A stretch of 9,356 nt of DNA from Prevotella sp. (GTDB taxonomy: Bacteria > Bacteroidota > Bacteroidia > Bacteroidales > Bacteroidaceae): positions 1-9,356 of the forward strand of contig JAJPZD010000060.1 of assembly GCA_021204605.1 (NCBI GenBank), in the 5' to 3' direction. Under the pieces are notes generated by a model. That model was not told the origin of the DNA. It saw nothing but the letters and a program-made list of their open reading frames with translations, and did no database searches. The position numbers and the translations under genes were made by a program. Numbering within the stretch: position 1 is the stretch's first letter; the number at the start of each line of letters is the position of its first letter. Positions 1-6,255 of the stretch are shown piece by piece.

Positions 1-513
1 CACCTGCAAACGGGAGCGCAGCACGCTCTTCGACTTTGAGCTTACCTCCTCATCGTCAATCTGCTCCCTGCTCTCGGCATCGTATTTATCCACGCGCTTT
101 CCTACCCGATAGGTATATTGGTATCGCTCCCGCAATGAGAACTCCACTCGTTTCACCTTGTACTGACCTGTCACCGACAACATTATTCGGTGCCGGGGCG
201 ACCAGTATTTGTGTATCACATTCCCCTTTTCCGTCAGCCGCCAGTCGTTGAACTGGTCTATGAACACATAATCCAGCTCTGTCTTAAGGTATTTGTTGAT
301 ACGGTAAGACACTCCCGCCTCCAACGACCACCTGTCCATCAGGTTGAAAGCATCTGCCGTCCTTATCTCGCCACTGGCAGACACCGACAAGCCCTTCGCT
401 ATCTTCTTCTGTGCCTCCACATTCGCCCAAAGGCCTAAGTCGCCATCATCTCCCGCACGGGTCTGATTAAGACCGAACACTGCCAACAATACAACAGTAA
501 ATATCTTTTTCAT
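1..513 (-). CDS. DUF2490 family outer-membrane-type protein, partial (C-terminus off the left edge)
   Basis: An open frame of 171 codons runs from an ATG at 511-513 to the window edge without a stop. Residues 1-20 form a signal peptide (MKKIF, hydrophobic core, probable cleavage after TRA). The mature part has alternating aromatic/polar strands typical of a small outer-membrane beta-barrel. W61-S-L-E-A-G-x-x-Y70, D81-Y-V-F-I-D-Q87 and the R-H-R...L-R-E-R-Y-Q-Y stretch around 108-135 match my memory of DUF2490. Family members are about 220-230 aa, so perhaps 50 residues are missing. It is the last visible gene of a four-gene operon, 19 bp after the DUF4956 stop, with an AG-rich stretch before the start. 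Function is unknown; an outer-membrane location is inferred. Family assignment is fairly sure. Confidence 0.8.
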   Translation of the reverse strand, partial: MKKIFTVVLLAVFGLNQTRAGDDGDLGLWANVEAQKKIAKGLSVSASGEIRTADAFNLMDRWSLEAGVSYRINKYLKTELDYVFIDQFNDWRLTEKGNVIHKYWSPRHRIMLSVTGQYKVKRVEFSLRERYQYTYRVGKRVDKYDAESREQIDDEEVSSKSKSVLRSRLQV

Positions 514-532
514 ACCTCGCTTATAATCCTCT

Positions 533-1162
533 TTAATACTCCTCATCAGGTATCTTCATAACATTGTCAACAGGATTTGTAACCTTCGCATTTATCGGCT
601 TGTAATACACTTTCAGTATCGCCGCATCCTTAATAAAATCTATAGAGCCTACATCCACCTTCGTTATGTCCAAACCAGTCCTCTTCTTCAGGTCTGCCAC
701 AAGCTCCTCATAACGCTCCGGCACGATAAGCTCTATCCTGTCGTATTTCACGTATTTGCAGGCTATGTGTTTTAGCAACCGGTTGCCCTCACATATCCAT
801 AGACATATTATGAAGATAAGGTTCACTACTACTGTAATGACTACTCCCCAGTCGTCATTCAACGCGTTTATCACCGACAGGGCGATGATCATGAACAGAT
901 AAGTCATCTCCCGCACCGGTATCGTCTCCGTGCGGTATCTTATAATACCAAAGATGGCGAACAGACCTAAAGCGAACCCAATTTTCAGCTTCACCTCTCC
1001 CAACATATAGATAAGGAAGAAGATACTGATGCTTATCAGGGTGAATGTGAAACTGTAGTCTCTCCTCTTGCTCTTCGGAAAGTAGAAACCATATATGATT
1101 ATCAATACCACTACGATATTGACTCCAAATCGTACTAACAAATCAATTAATTGCTTATCCAT
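533..1162 (-). CDS. DUF4956 family integral membrane protein
   Basis: This 209-aa protein has about five hydrophobic helices (roughly residues 13-29, 37-55, 59-73, 86-101 and 105-123). The family signature lies between helices 3 and 4: G-L-F-A-I-F-G-I-I-R-Y-R-T-E-T, with R75, R77 and E79 beside the membrane. Residues 130-209 form a soluble tail with a beta-alpha-beta pattern (IELIVP strand, helix 150-162, paired strands 168-188), perhaps a small ferredoxin-like domain. DUF4956 proteins are commonly encoded beside VTC-domain polyphosphate polymerases; here the start overlaps the 3' end of the VTC gene by 8 bp, which suggests translational coupling. By analogy with the membrane part of the yeast VTC complex it could anchor the polymerase or pass its product across the inner membrane. 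That role is inference. Confidence 0.88.
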   Translation of the reverse strand: MDKQLIDLLVRFGVNIVVVLIIIYGFYFPKSKRRDYSFTFTLISISIFFLIYMLGEVKLKIGFALGLFAIFGIIRYRTETIPVREMTYLFMIIALSVINALNDDWGVVITVVVNLIFIICLWICEGNRLLKHIACKYVKYDRIELIVPERYEELVADLKKRTGLDITKVDVGSIDFIKDAAILKVYYKPINAKVTNPVDNVMKIPDEEY

Positions 1163-1919
1163 GATACTTAATATTCTGATATTTTGATAAATTCCTTATT
1201 CGCTCCTTGAATCTGTTCTGCCTTAACGTCCTGTCCGTCAGAGCACAACCCATGCAATACTTACTGAAAGATGCCTGCTGTATCCGCAGCTTTCTTAATA
1301 TCTCCTTTACCGGCGAGAATGTCAGCCCATCACGCTTCAACTCCACAACGGCTATCTTGTCCAATATTGTCTCATTACCGTTGAGGATGTTACGGAACCA
1401 AATGTTCGTGTCTATCGTCAGCCGCTCCGTCTTACCCTTGTTAACCAACGTAACACGGTGAAAACTGTTCTCTAATTGCGGATGCAACTCCTCCAAACTG
1501 TACCAGGCATGTTTATGCAGGAAATGTTCCGCTCCCTCATCAGCAAGATTGTCAACCGACGATACTGCTATGCGCTTCTTGTCGGTCCGCCCCTTGTTGC
1601 TCTTGTTCTTCACCTCAAGAAAGGTCAGGTCAGATGATACATACGAACGCACCCTGATCTTCTCCCTCACTGTCCTACCGCACTGGTGGGCAATATACAT
1701 GCTGTTTGTCGGTGTGTCTAAATATACTGTGCGATATGTTATATCTCTCTCGTCCCTAACCACCTGGACCATATAATCCTCTGCTGCCAACTCCAACAGC
1801 GACATGAGCTCCTCTATCGACAACAGGTATTTAGTATCTATCCTGTTCATCAACTTTATTCCGCTCATCTGCTCCAACGTAATCGGAGTGAATGTGGATA
1901 ACAGCTCTTGTTTGCTCAT
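1155..1919 (-). CDS. VTC-type polyphosphate polymerase domain protein
   Basis: This 254-aa protein is a stand-alone VTC domain of the triphosphate-tunnel-metalloenzyme fold, which in yeast Vtc4 makes polyphosphate from ATP. The charged tunnel residues are visible in order: R26-x-D-T-K30-Y, Y65-L-D-T, R85-x-K87-x-R89-x-R91-x-Y93, E102-x-K104, K114-K115-R116, R155 and R166 (R-L-T-I-D), E193-x-K195, and the late S219-K220-Y221 motif. No signal peptide or membrane helix is seen, so it should be cytoplasmic. The start at 1917-1919 is 20 bp after the lipoprotein stop and carries only a weak AG-rich leader. All expected basic and acidic positions seem present, so an active enzyme is likely. Whether the product is really polyphosphate in Bacteroidales is not shown by sequence. 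Confidence 0.9.
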   Translation of the reverse strand: MSKQELLSTFTPITLEQMSGIKLMNRIDTKYLLSIEELMSLLELAAEDYMVQVVRDERDITYRTVYLDTPTNSMYIAHQCGRTVREKIRVRSYVSSDLTFLEVKNKSNKGRTDKKRIAVSSVDNLADEGAEHFLHKHAWYSLEELHPQLENSFHRVTLVNKGKTERLTIDTNIWFRNILNGNETILDKIAVVELKRDGLTFSPVKEILRKLRIQQASFSKYCMGCALTDRTLRQNRFKERIRNLSKYQNIKYHG

Positions 1920-1939
1920 GGCTCTTGTCTCTAATAAGG

Positions 1940-3799
1940 TTATAAACCTACGGTTGTCACCATACTGCCTGGCGTGAATGTCGCTGCCGCTATTCCCGAT
2001 GTGTATGTGCCGCCTGTGGTAAGTCCGTAGAATGTCTCACCGCCCTCTACACTGCCGCCATTGTATATTGTATAGTCAGTGCCTGAATCTAATAGTGGAC
2101 TGCTGATCAGCACATTCATCTGGTTGTAATCCCGTGGTATCACGTACGACATCACATCCGTGCCATCCGAGGCTGCTATCGTAAGCAGATAACCACCACT
2201 CCCCATACCGTTGTAGATCACAGAACGCTGCGTGCTACTTGTCGTAGGTGTACTGGTGTCTCCACCTATACATATCAATGTTCCACCGGTTATTTTGAAC
2301 GTACTCTCACTGTCTATGCCGCTCTCAGAAGCCGCACTGCCGGTAGTAACAATCCTGCCACCCGTAATGGTTACTGTTCCGTTGGAGTCCATACCGTCGT
2401 TTTCTTCACTGTAACAATATACATTACCGCCATTGACAGTGATATTGTTACTCGCACTGATACAGTCGCCGTATGAATTGACACATACCGTACCATCATT
2501 GATAGTCAGCGTTGTCTTGCTCGCAATACCCTCACTGCCGTTACCGCCAGTAGTACTTACCCATACCGTGCCAGAATTGACGGTAATTGCACCGTCTGCC
2601 TTGATACCCTTTGCGTAGGTATTCAGGCTGCCATAGACATATTCTTCACCAGTGGTTATCACCCTCACATCACTGTTGCTGATCTTCACGCTTCCGGCAC
2701 TGTTGATGCCCTTGCCTGCCGTTCCGATACTCTTCATATATACTGTGGCATCGCTGATACTAACGTTGCCACTGCTCTTTATACACGAGCAACTGCTTAC
2801 ATCAGCTGATTCTGAATCATACTCGGCATCTCCTGAAGTGAGCAGCAGAACCTGGCCTCCCATGATATTAACATCAGAGGCTGCCTTTATCGCCTTCGAT
2901 GTATTACCCGTAATATTTGCCTTAATCAATCCGCCTCGGATTTCTATACCACCTGCCTCACACTCGAAACCGTCACTCGACGGTGTCAGCTTTAGTAGAC
3001 CACCGGCAACAACGATTTTCTGGTTGGCATGTATGGCATCCGATGCGGCGGTTACTATGTTGATGTTCGTTCCCGCATGGATATACACATAGTCATCGCT
3101 GCATATTCCATGACGGCTATTGCCCTGCACTGTCAACGTGCCGCTGCCACTTAACAATAGCTGCCCCTCACTGAACAGGCATGCCTTCTGGTCCTCTACT
3201 CCTACATTATTGATATATTCAGAGGCATCAGTAAGACTGTTCTCCGTCCCTGACACACTCTCCACATACACACTCTTGCCGCTTTGTATGTTTATCGCAG
3301 CTCCCTTACCACTTGTCAGCGACAAGCCATTTAATGTCAACTTTATTTTATTGTCACTGTATATCTTGAATGAACCGTTGGTAGTCGTACCGCTTAATAC
3401 ATACTCAACTGATTTGGCGGTCGAGTTGACCGTAACATCTGCTCCGTCAACACTTACATTGACTCCGCTTACTGTTCCCGTAACCGTGGCTGATGTACCA
3501 CTATAAACAATATTTATCTGAGATTTAAACGATGTGTTCTCAACAAAATCTTCATACTCCTCATCGTCTGCATCTGTGGGAACTGTCTCAACGGCATCCG
3601 TGAAAGCATTTTCCGAAAAGTCATCCCATGACACGTCAAAGACAAGAAGATTGCCTGCCACTCCTGCCGGAACACTGTCTTCAGAATCCGAGCTGCTACC
3701 GTTGCTCACGCTTCCCCCAAGAAAGTCATCCAACGAGTCTGCACCACATGCCGTAAGCAGCAGCGTAACACAAACCACTACAAAAATCTTGCTCCTCAT
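1940..3799 (-). CDS. Cthe_2159-like beta-helix carbohydrate-binding domain lipoprotein
   Basis: A 619-aa lipoprotein. The signal peptide ends in the lipobox L-L-T-A-C18; the acidic G-A-D-S-L-D-D after the cysteine loosely resembles the Bacteroidetes surface-export signal, so an outer-leaflet location is plausible. Residues 19-90 are a Ser/Asp/Glu-rich linker. From about 130 to 515 there are around ten parabolic beta-helix rungs of roughly 23-27 residues with a recurring G-I-x-(S/A)-x-x-x-(V/I)-x-(I/V)-x-(G/D)-G-x-V core. Residues 525-619 form a distinct C-terminal beta domain. Organisation and rungs match the Cthe_2159 family (formerly DUF4353), whose Clostridium thermocellum founder binds plant polysaccharide. 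It is the first gene of the operon, behind a promoter match. Bacterial VTC/DUF4956 pairs often have a secreted partner of this kind. The ligand here is unknown. Confidence 0.87.
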   Translation of the reverse strand: MRSKIFVVVCVTLLLTACGADSLDDFLGGSVSNGSSSDSEDSVPAGVAGNLLVFDVSWDDFSENAFTDAVETVPTDADDEEYEDFVENTSFKSQINIVYSGTSATVTGTVSGVNVSVDGADVTVNSTAKSVEYVLSGTTTNGSFKIYSDNKIKLTLNGLSLTSGKGAAINIQSGKSVYVESVSGTENSLTDASEYINNVGVEDQKACLFSEGQLLLSGSGTLTVQGNSRHGICSDDYVYIHAGTNINIVTAASDAIHANQKIVVAGGLLKLTPSSDGFECEAGGIEIRGGLIKANITGNTSKAIKAASDVNIMGGQVLLLTSGDAEYDSESADVSSCSCIKSSGNVSISDATVYMKSIGTAGKGINSAGSVKISNSDVRVITTGEEYVYGSLNTYAKGIKADGAITVNSGTVWVSTTGGNGSEGIASKTTLTINDGTVCVNSYGDCISASNNITVNGGNVYCYSEENDGMDSNGTVTITGGRIVTTGSAASESGIDSESTFKITGGTLICIGGDTSTPTTSSTQRSVIYNGMGSGGYLLTIAASDGTDVMSYVIPRDYNQMNVLISSPLLDSGTDYTIYNGGSVEGGETFYGLTTGGTYTSGIAAATFTPGSMVTTVGL

Positions 3800-3862
3800 A
3801 TTAAAACTCTTATTACTTATTGCACCAAAATATTAGGTGTCATCGTTATTTCAAACTGGTTA

Positions 3863-3895
3863 CAAAGTTAGTACAAATTTTCAAATACTAATCAA
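3863..3895 (-). promoter_or_regulatory. Candidate Bacteroidetes promoter of the VTC operon
   Basis: On the minus strand the -7 box TAACTTTG (3863-3870) matches TAnnTTTG exactly. A TTG lies at 3893-3895, 22 bp upstream, one base longer than usual. Transcription would begin near 3856 and give a leader of about 55-60 nt before the lipoprotein ATG. No other match stands between the OmpA terminator and this gene. Confidence 0.55.
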
Positions 3896-3953
3896 TCTAT
3901 TTCAAAAACGTTGATTTATATTATGTTATTACACAATTCATATCAAAAAACTT

Positions 3954-3992
3954 AAAAAAATTAAGCTGACAGACTTCACAGCCTATCAGCTT
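3954..3992 (-). terminator. Intrinsic terminator of the OmpA-family gene
   Basis: Read on the minus strand, AAGCTGATAG (3983-3992) pairs over all 10 positions (one G-U) with CTGTCAGCTT (3963-3972) around a 10-nt loop. It is followed by AA and a run of seven T (3954-3960). It lies 42 nt after the OmpA stop and upstream of the next promoter, so it separates the two transcription units. Confidence 0.85.
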
Positions 3993-4033
3993 CACATTTA
4001 ACCTAAAAAATCTTATGGATATTCTTTTATTTC

Positions 4034-4906
4034 TTATTCCTCTGCCGGCGCCTCATCAAGCAAGTCCATAAACTCATCGAGCTTCGGAGTGATGATAATC
4101 TGCGTACGACGGTTGCGCTGCTTTCCGACCTCCGTACTGTTGTCCGTAAGTGGATTGTACTCACCACGACCGCCTGCAGTAAGACGTTTAGGATCAACGC
4201 CATACTCGTTCTGTAATGCCTGCACTACACTGGATGCACGCAAACAAGACAAATCCCAGTTGTTACGGATATTCTTCATATTCGCCGAGCTGCTGTTTAC
4301 AGGTACGTTATCCGTATTTCCCTCAATAAGCACGTCATAGTCGCTGTAATCCATTATGATCTTAGCTATCTTGCTCAATGTCTCTGCCGCACGCTCGTTG
4401 ATTTCATAACTGCCGCTCTTGTATAGCATGTTGTCGGCAAGCGAGATGTAAACGACTCCTTTGAGAACCTGCACGTCAACCTCCTTCAACTCATCCTGAC
4501 TAAGTGAACGTGTCAGGTTGGTGGTGAGGATAAGGTTAAGGGAATCGCTCTTGCTCTTCACCTCTACAAGATGACGGATATACTGGTTCGACTCGTTGAT
4601 CTGGTCAACGAGCTTCGATATGTTCATTGTCGTCTGATTGCTTGCCGTCAGACTCTTGTCAAGGGCATCCTGCAACGAGTTGTAGGCACTCTGAGACTGG
4701 TCAAGCTGGCTTTGCAGACTTTCCACACGCACCTGACTTGCCGCAAGCTGCGTATTCGTTTCCGAAATTGTCTGCCTTGCCTCCTGATACTTTGCCGTCA
4801 GCTCCTGATTTTCACTCTGACAACTCTGCAATGCTTTCTTACTTACACAACTGCTGAATGCAAGGCATCCAACAGCAACAGAAAGTACTAATACGATTTT
4901 CTTCAT
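4034..4906 (-). CDS. OmpA/MotB-type peptidoglycan-binding lipoprotein
   Basis: A 290-aa protein with three parts. Residues 1-20 are a lipoprotein signal peptide (lipobox A-F-S-S-C20). Residues 25-130 are rich in Q, S, E and L with heptad spacing, indicating a periplasmic coiled coil. Residues 145-275 are an OmpA-like domain. Visible in it are G196-N-T-D199-N-V-P (the His of the usual G-H-T-D is Asn), N-W-D-L-S-x-x-R223-A, G-G-R-G-E-x-x-P252 and N265-R-R. D199 and R223 correspond to the residues that grip the diaminopimelate carboxylate in OmpA domains. The insertion between them, ending in N-W-x-L-S, is MotB-like. It probably tethers the outer membrane to peptidoglycan. An acidic tail follows. 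It is a single-gene unit with its own terminator; the family match is strong, the exact job unknown. Confidence 0.92.
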   Translation of the reverse strand: MKKIVLVLSVAVGCLAFSSCVSKKALQSCQSENQELTAKYQEARQTISETNTQLAASQVRVESLQSQLDQSQSAYNSLQDALDKSLTASNQTTMNISKLVDQINESNQYIRHLVEVKSKSDSLNLILTTNLTRSLSQDELKEVDVQVLKGVVYISLADNMLYKSGSYEINERAAETLSKIAKIIMDYSDYDVLIEGNTDNVPVNSSSANMKNIRNNWDLSCLRASSVVQALQNEYGVDPKRLTAGGRGEYNPLTDNSTEVGKQRNRRTQIIITPKLDEFMDLLDEAPAEE

Positions 4907-4973
4907 GATTTCTATTTTTTATTTATAACATTCGTTTTATCAATCCGCTTTTATTTAGACGTTGTTTCTTTAA

Positions 4974-5007
4974 TAAAGTTGTATGCGGTTAATGTTTTTT
5001 AACAAAA
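4974..5007 (-). promoter_or_regulatory. Possible promoter of the OmpA-family gene
   Basis: On the minus strand TTTTG (5003-5007) is followed after 21 bp by CAACTTTA (4974-4981). Spacing and -33 element fit the Bacteroidetes consensus, but the -7 box departs from TAnnTTTG at its first and last bases. It would give a leader of about 60 nt. Confidence 0.35.
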
Positions 5008-5037
5008 GACCCTCCTATTATTGTTATTTTTCAATCC

Positions 5038-5082
5038 AAAGTCCCAATACACATACTCTCTAAGCACATATACTGGGACTTT
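5038..5082 (-). other. Strand-asymmetric 19-bp RNA hairpin in the 3' region of the 96-aa gene
   Basis: On the minus strand, 5064-5082 and 5038-5056 pair at all 19 positions: 14 Watson-Crick and 5 G-U pairs around the loop TTAGAGA. The outer nine pairs (AAAGTCCCA/TGGGACTTT) are perfect. The plus strand would have five A-C mismatches, so the structure suits only the minus transcript. It starts 45 nt after the 96-aa stop. No U-tract follows, so it is not a textbook terminator; it may be a 3'-end stabiliser or a Rho-assisted terminator. Confidence 0.55.
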
Positions 5083-5127
5083 CAGTTCCTTTTCATGTAT
5101 TCCCTCTACAAGAACACCCATCTACCA

Positions 5128-5418
5128 TCAACAATATTGGAATTGGTCTATCAACGGACTCTTAATGACGGAAGTGGACTGCTTAATGAACCAAGAACCA
5201 TACTCCTGCCTGATGTTGTTAGGCAACCTGTTGGTGTCCCTCCACTTTGTGAGGAGATCGCGTAAAGGCTCGCCAGGGTTGGGCTGCGAGTCTTTCAACA
5301 AACCGGCGCGTGCCAGCTCGCAATTTGCCTCCATGTCTCCGATTATACTTTTGCCATTTGACAGCATATATGCATCGAGACATGTAAGGATAGCTGTGAT
5401 AATTTTTGAGTCTCCCAT
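5128..5418 (-). CDS. Unrecognised 96-aa protein
   Basis: I do not recognise this protein. It is 96 aa, with no signal peptide or membrane helix. Residues 4-20 form an amphipathic helix (K-I-I-T-A-I-L-T-C-L-D-A-Y), and the centre holds a charged segment (P-L-R-D-L-L-T-K-W-R-D-T-N-R-L-P-N-N-I-R, residues 51-70) that reads like two short helices with a turn, followed by a Trp-Phe pair. The composition is normal for a soluble protein and not that of a chance frame. It has a near-consensus promoter of its own and a structured 3' region, which supports a real single-gene unit. The ATG at 5416-5418 is the only in-frame start near the promoter. Function cannot be assigned. Confidence 0.7.
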   Translation of the reverse strand: MGDSKIITAILTCLDAYMLSNGKSIIGDMEANCELARAGLLKDSQPNPGEPLRDLLTKWRDTNRLPNNIRQEYGSWFIKQSTSVIKSPLIDQFQYC

Positions 5419-5454
5419 GGCGTTAAATTATTTTTAGATGTTTTTAATACCCTA

Positions 5455-5486
5455 CAAATATAAAATAATTAAATTATATAGCAAAA
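5455..5486 (-). promoter_or_regulatory. Bacteroidetes-type promoter of the 96-aa gene
   Basis: On the minus strand TTTTG (5482-5486), a 19-bp spacer, and TATATTTG (5455-5462) fit the -33/-7 consensus exactly. The core is the same as in the lrp promoter at 6141-6172. The leader would be about 30 nt. Confidence 0.65.
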
Positions 5487-5503
5487 TAATTTCAATTTAA
5501 AAG

Positions 5504-5626
5504 TTATGTATTTTTCACTTTTTTATTCTTTTTAACAATAGCCACTTCCACAACGTGATAATCGTCAAATAGACTTTGCAAATAGCTCGTATAGCGGTTG
5601 CTTTTAAAGTGGTATTCCATAATCAT
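5504..5626 (-). CDS. Possible 40-aa small protein overlapping the regulator's 3' end
   Basis: A 40-codon frame starts at ATG 5624-5626 (or the second ATG, 5618-5620) inside the last codons of the Lrp/AsnC gene, in another frame, and ends at TAA 5504-5506. The predicted protein is mixed and soluble: aromatic N-half (M-E-Y-H-F-K-S-N-R-Y), the segment D-D-Y-H-V-V-E-V-A-I-V, then a very basic tail (K-K-N-K-K-V-K-N). The overlap would allow translational coupling. The frame fills the space up to the next promoter, in AT-rich DNA where stops are frequent. A 40-codon chance frame is nevertheless not rare, and I recognise no family. It could also be a gene remnant. Confidence 0.25.
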   Translation of the reverse strand: MIMEYHFKSNRYTSYLQSLFDDYHVVEVAIVKKNKKVKNT

Positions 5627-6074
5627 GCTTTATCTCATCCATAACAAACAGACTCTCTATCGAGGAAATATATTCTATCTCTCCGAGTACATTCAGAATT
5701 AATTCTTTATAATAACGCATGTCTGGCGCATGAATTTTCAACAGATAATCATTACTGCCTGATATGTTGTAACACTCCGTAACCTGTGGTATCTCTCGAA
5801 CCACCTCTGAGAAGTCCGACGCTACCTTCCTGTTTATATGCGACATCCTCACATTGCAGAACACTACAAAGCCGTAATTCAACTTGTCGGCATCAAGCAC
5901 TGCGATATACTTCTTTATATAGCCTCCCTGCTCAAGTCGTTTTAACCTCTCAAAGACGGGGGTAGATGATAGATTTACCTGTGTCGCAAGCTCTTTTGTC
6001 GTAAGCCGGGCGTTCTCCTGCAAAATACGAAGTATCTGCAAATCTACCTTATCTAATCTCTCTGTTTTGTCCAT
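5604..6074 (-). CDS. Lrp/AsnC family transcriptional regulator
   Basis: A 156-aa protein of normal family length. Residues 6-57 are the AsnC-type helix-turn-helix (L-D-x-x-D-L-Q-I-L-R-I-L-Q-E-N-A-R, then T-T-K-E-L-A as first helix and S-S-T-P-V-F-E-R-L-K-R-L as recognition helix). Residues 65-150 are the ligand-binding/oligomerisation (RAM) domain, with the G106-x-x-D109-Y turn after V-T-E-C-Y-N. Such proteins form octamers or similar assemblies and respond to amino acids. The gene is divergent from metY, with overlapping control regions, so autoregulation and control of sulfur amino acid synthesis are likely; the effector might be methionine, cysteine or a branched-chain amino acid, which sequence alone does not settle. 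A possible 40-aa ORF overlaps its 3' end. Confidence 0.95.
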   Translation of the reverse strand: MDKTERLDKVDLQILRILQENARLTTKELATQVNLSSTPVFERLKRLEQGGYIKKYIAVLDADKLNYGFVVFCNVRMSHINRKVASDFSEVVREIPQVTECYNISGSNDYLLKIHAPDMRYYKELILNVLGEIEYISSIESLFVMDEIKHDYGIPL

Positions 6075-6140
6075 AGAATTTTATTCTCTAAATTCGGCAT
6101 CAAAAATGCCCAAACAGTATATTTTATCTACAACACACTG

Positions 6141-6172
6141 CAAATATAGTGTTATTTCCTATATTTTCAAAA
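6141..6172 (-). promoter_or_regulatory. Promoter of the Lrp/AsnC gene
   Basis: On the minus strand TTTTG (6168-6172), 19 bp, TATATTTG (6141-6148) match the Bacteroidetes consensus fully. Start of transcription is expected near 6134, a leader of about 60 nt. Its -33 element lies 4 bp from that of the opposing metY promoter. Confidence 0.7.
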
Positions 6173-6186
6173 TTTCTTGGAAAATA
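6142..6186. promoter_or_regulatory. Two phased pseudo-palindromes, candidate Lrp/AsnC operators
   Basis: Site 1 is AAATATA (6142-6148), 11 nt, TATATTT (6160-6166). Site 2 is TATTTTC (6162-6168), 11 nt, GAAAATA (6180-6186). Both have 7-11-7 geometry and perfect arms, and their centres (6154 and 6174) are 20 bp apart, about two helical turns. Site 1 covers the lrp core promoter; site 2 covers both -33 elements. Binding by the neighbouring regulator is inferred, and AT-rich DNA yields such arms by chance fairly easily. Confidence 0.4.
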
Positions 6187-6207
6187 AATACAAATACTAT
6201 AACTTTG
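6177..6207 (+). promoter_or_regulatory. Promoter of metY
   Basis: TTG (6177-6179), 20 bp, then TAACTTTG (6200-6207) match the Bacteroidetes -33/-7 consensus. Transcription should start near 6213, leaving only about 43 nt before the ATG. That is too short for a SAM riboswitch, so control probably lies at initiation. The -7 box is identical to that of the VTC operon. Confidence 0.7.
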
Positions 6208-6241
6208 CAAACGTGAATTAAATATTAATCAACTAAAATAT

Positions 6242-6248
6242 AAAGGAG
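6242..6248 (+). promoter_or_regulatory. Strong Shine-Dalgarno of metY
   Basis: AAAGGAG lies 7 nt before the metY ATG. It is the only strong ribosome binding site seen in the window, where other genes have A-rich or weak leaders. It fixes the start codon and suggests high translation. Confidence 0.75.
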
Positions 6249-6255
6249 AAAACTT

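Noticed and set aside
36..438. Two plus-strand frames at the left edge
   Set aside because: They are antisense to the DUF2490 gene, which has a signal peptide and family motifs; their protein sequences look like noise.
1940..2010. Type IX secretion C-terminal domain on the lipoprotein
   Set aside because: The last residues lack the usual CTD motifs, and the lipobox already explains surface anchoring.
2652..3092. Long plus-strand frame (146 codons) opposite the beta-helix lipoprotein gene, with others at 2232-2618, 3120-3506 and 3534-3836
   Set aside because: They lie antisense to a well-supported gene and are rich in L, P, T, S and V, as expected from reading its repetitive G/S/T/V codons backwards.
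4571..4891. Plus-strand frame of 106 codons opposite the OmpA gene's coiled-coil region
   Set aside because: Antisense shadow of the low-complexity coiled coil; no start signal or family features.
5021..5437. Plus-strand frame of 138 codons overlapping the 96-aa gene
   Set aside because: No promoter on that strand, odd composition, and it covers the hairpin and the opposite gene, which has better signals.
6208..6255. SAM or other riboswitch before metY
   Set aside because: The predicted leader is about 43 nt with no stable folding; too short for a known SAM class.
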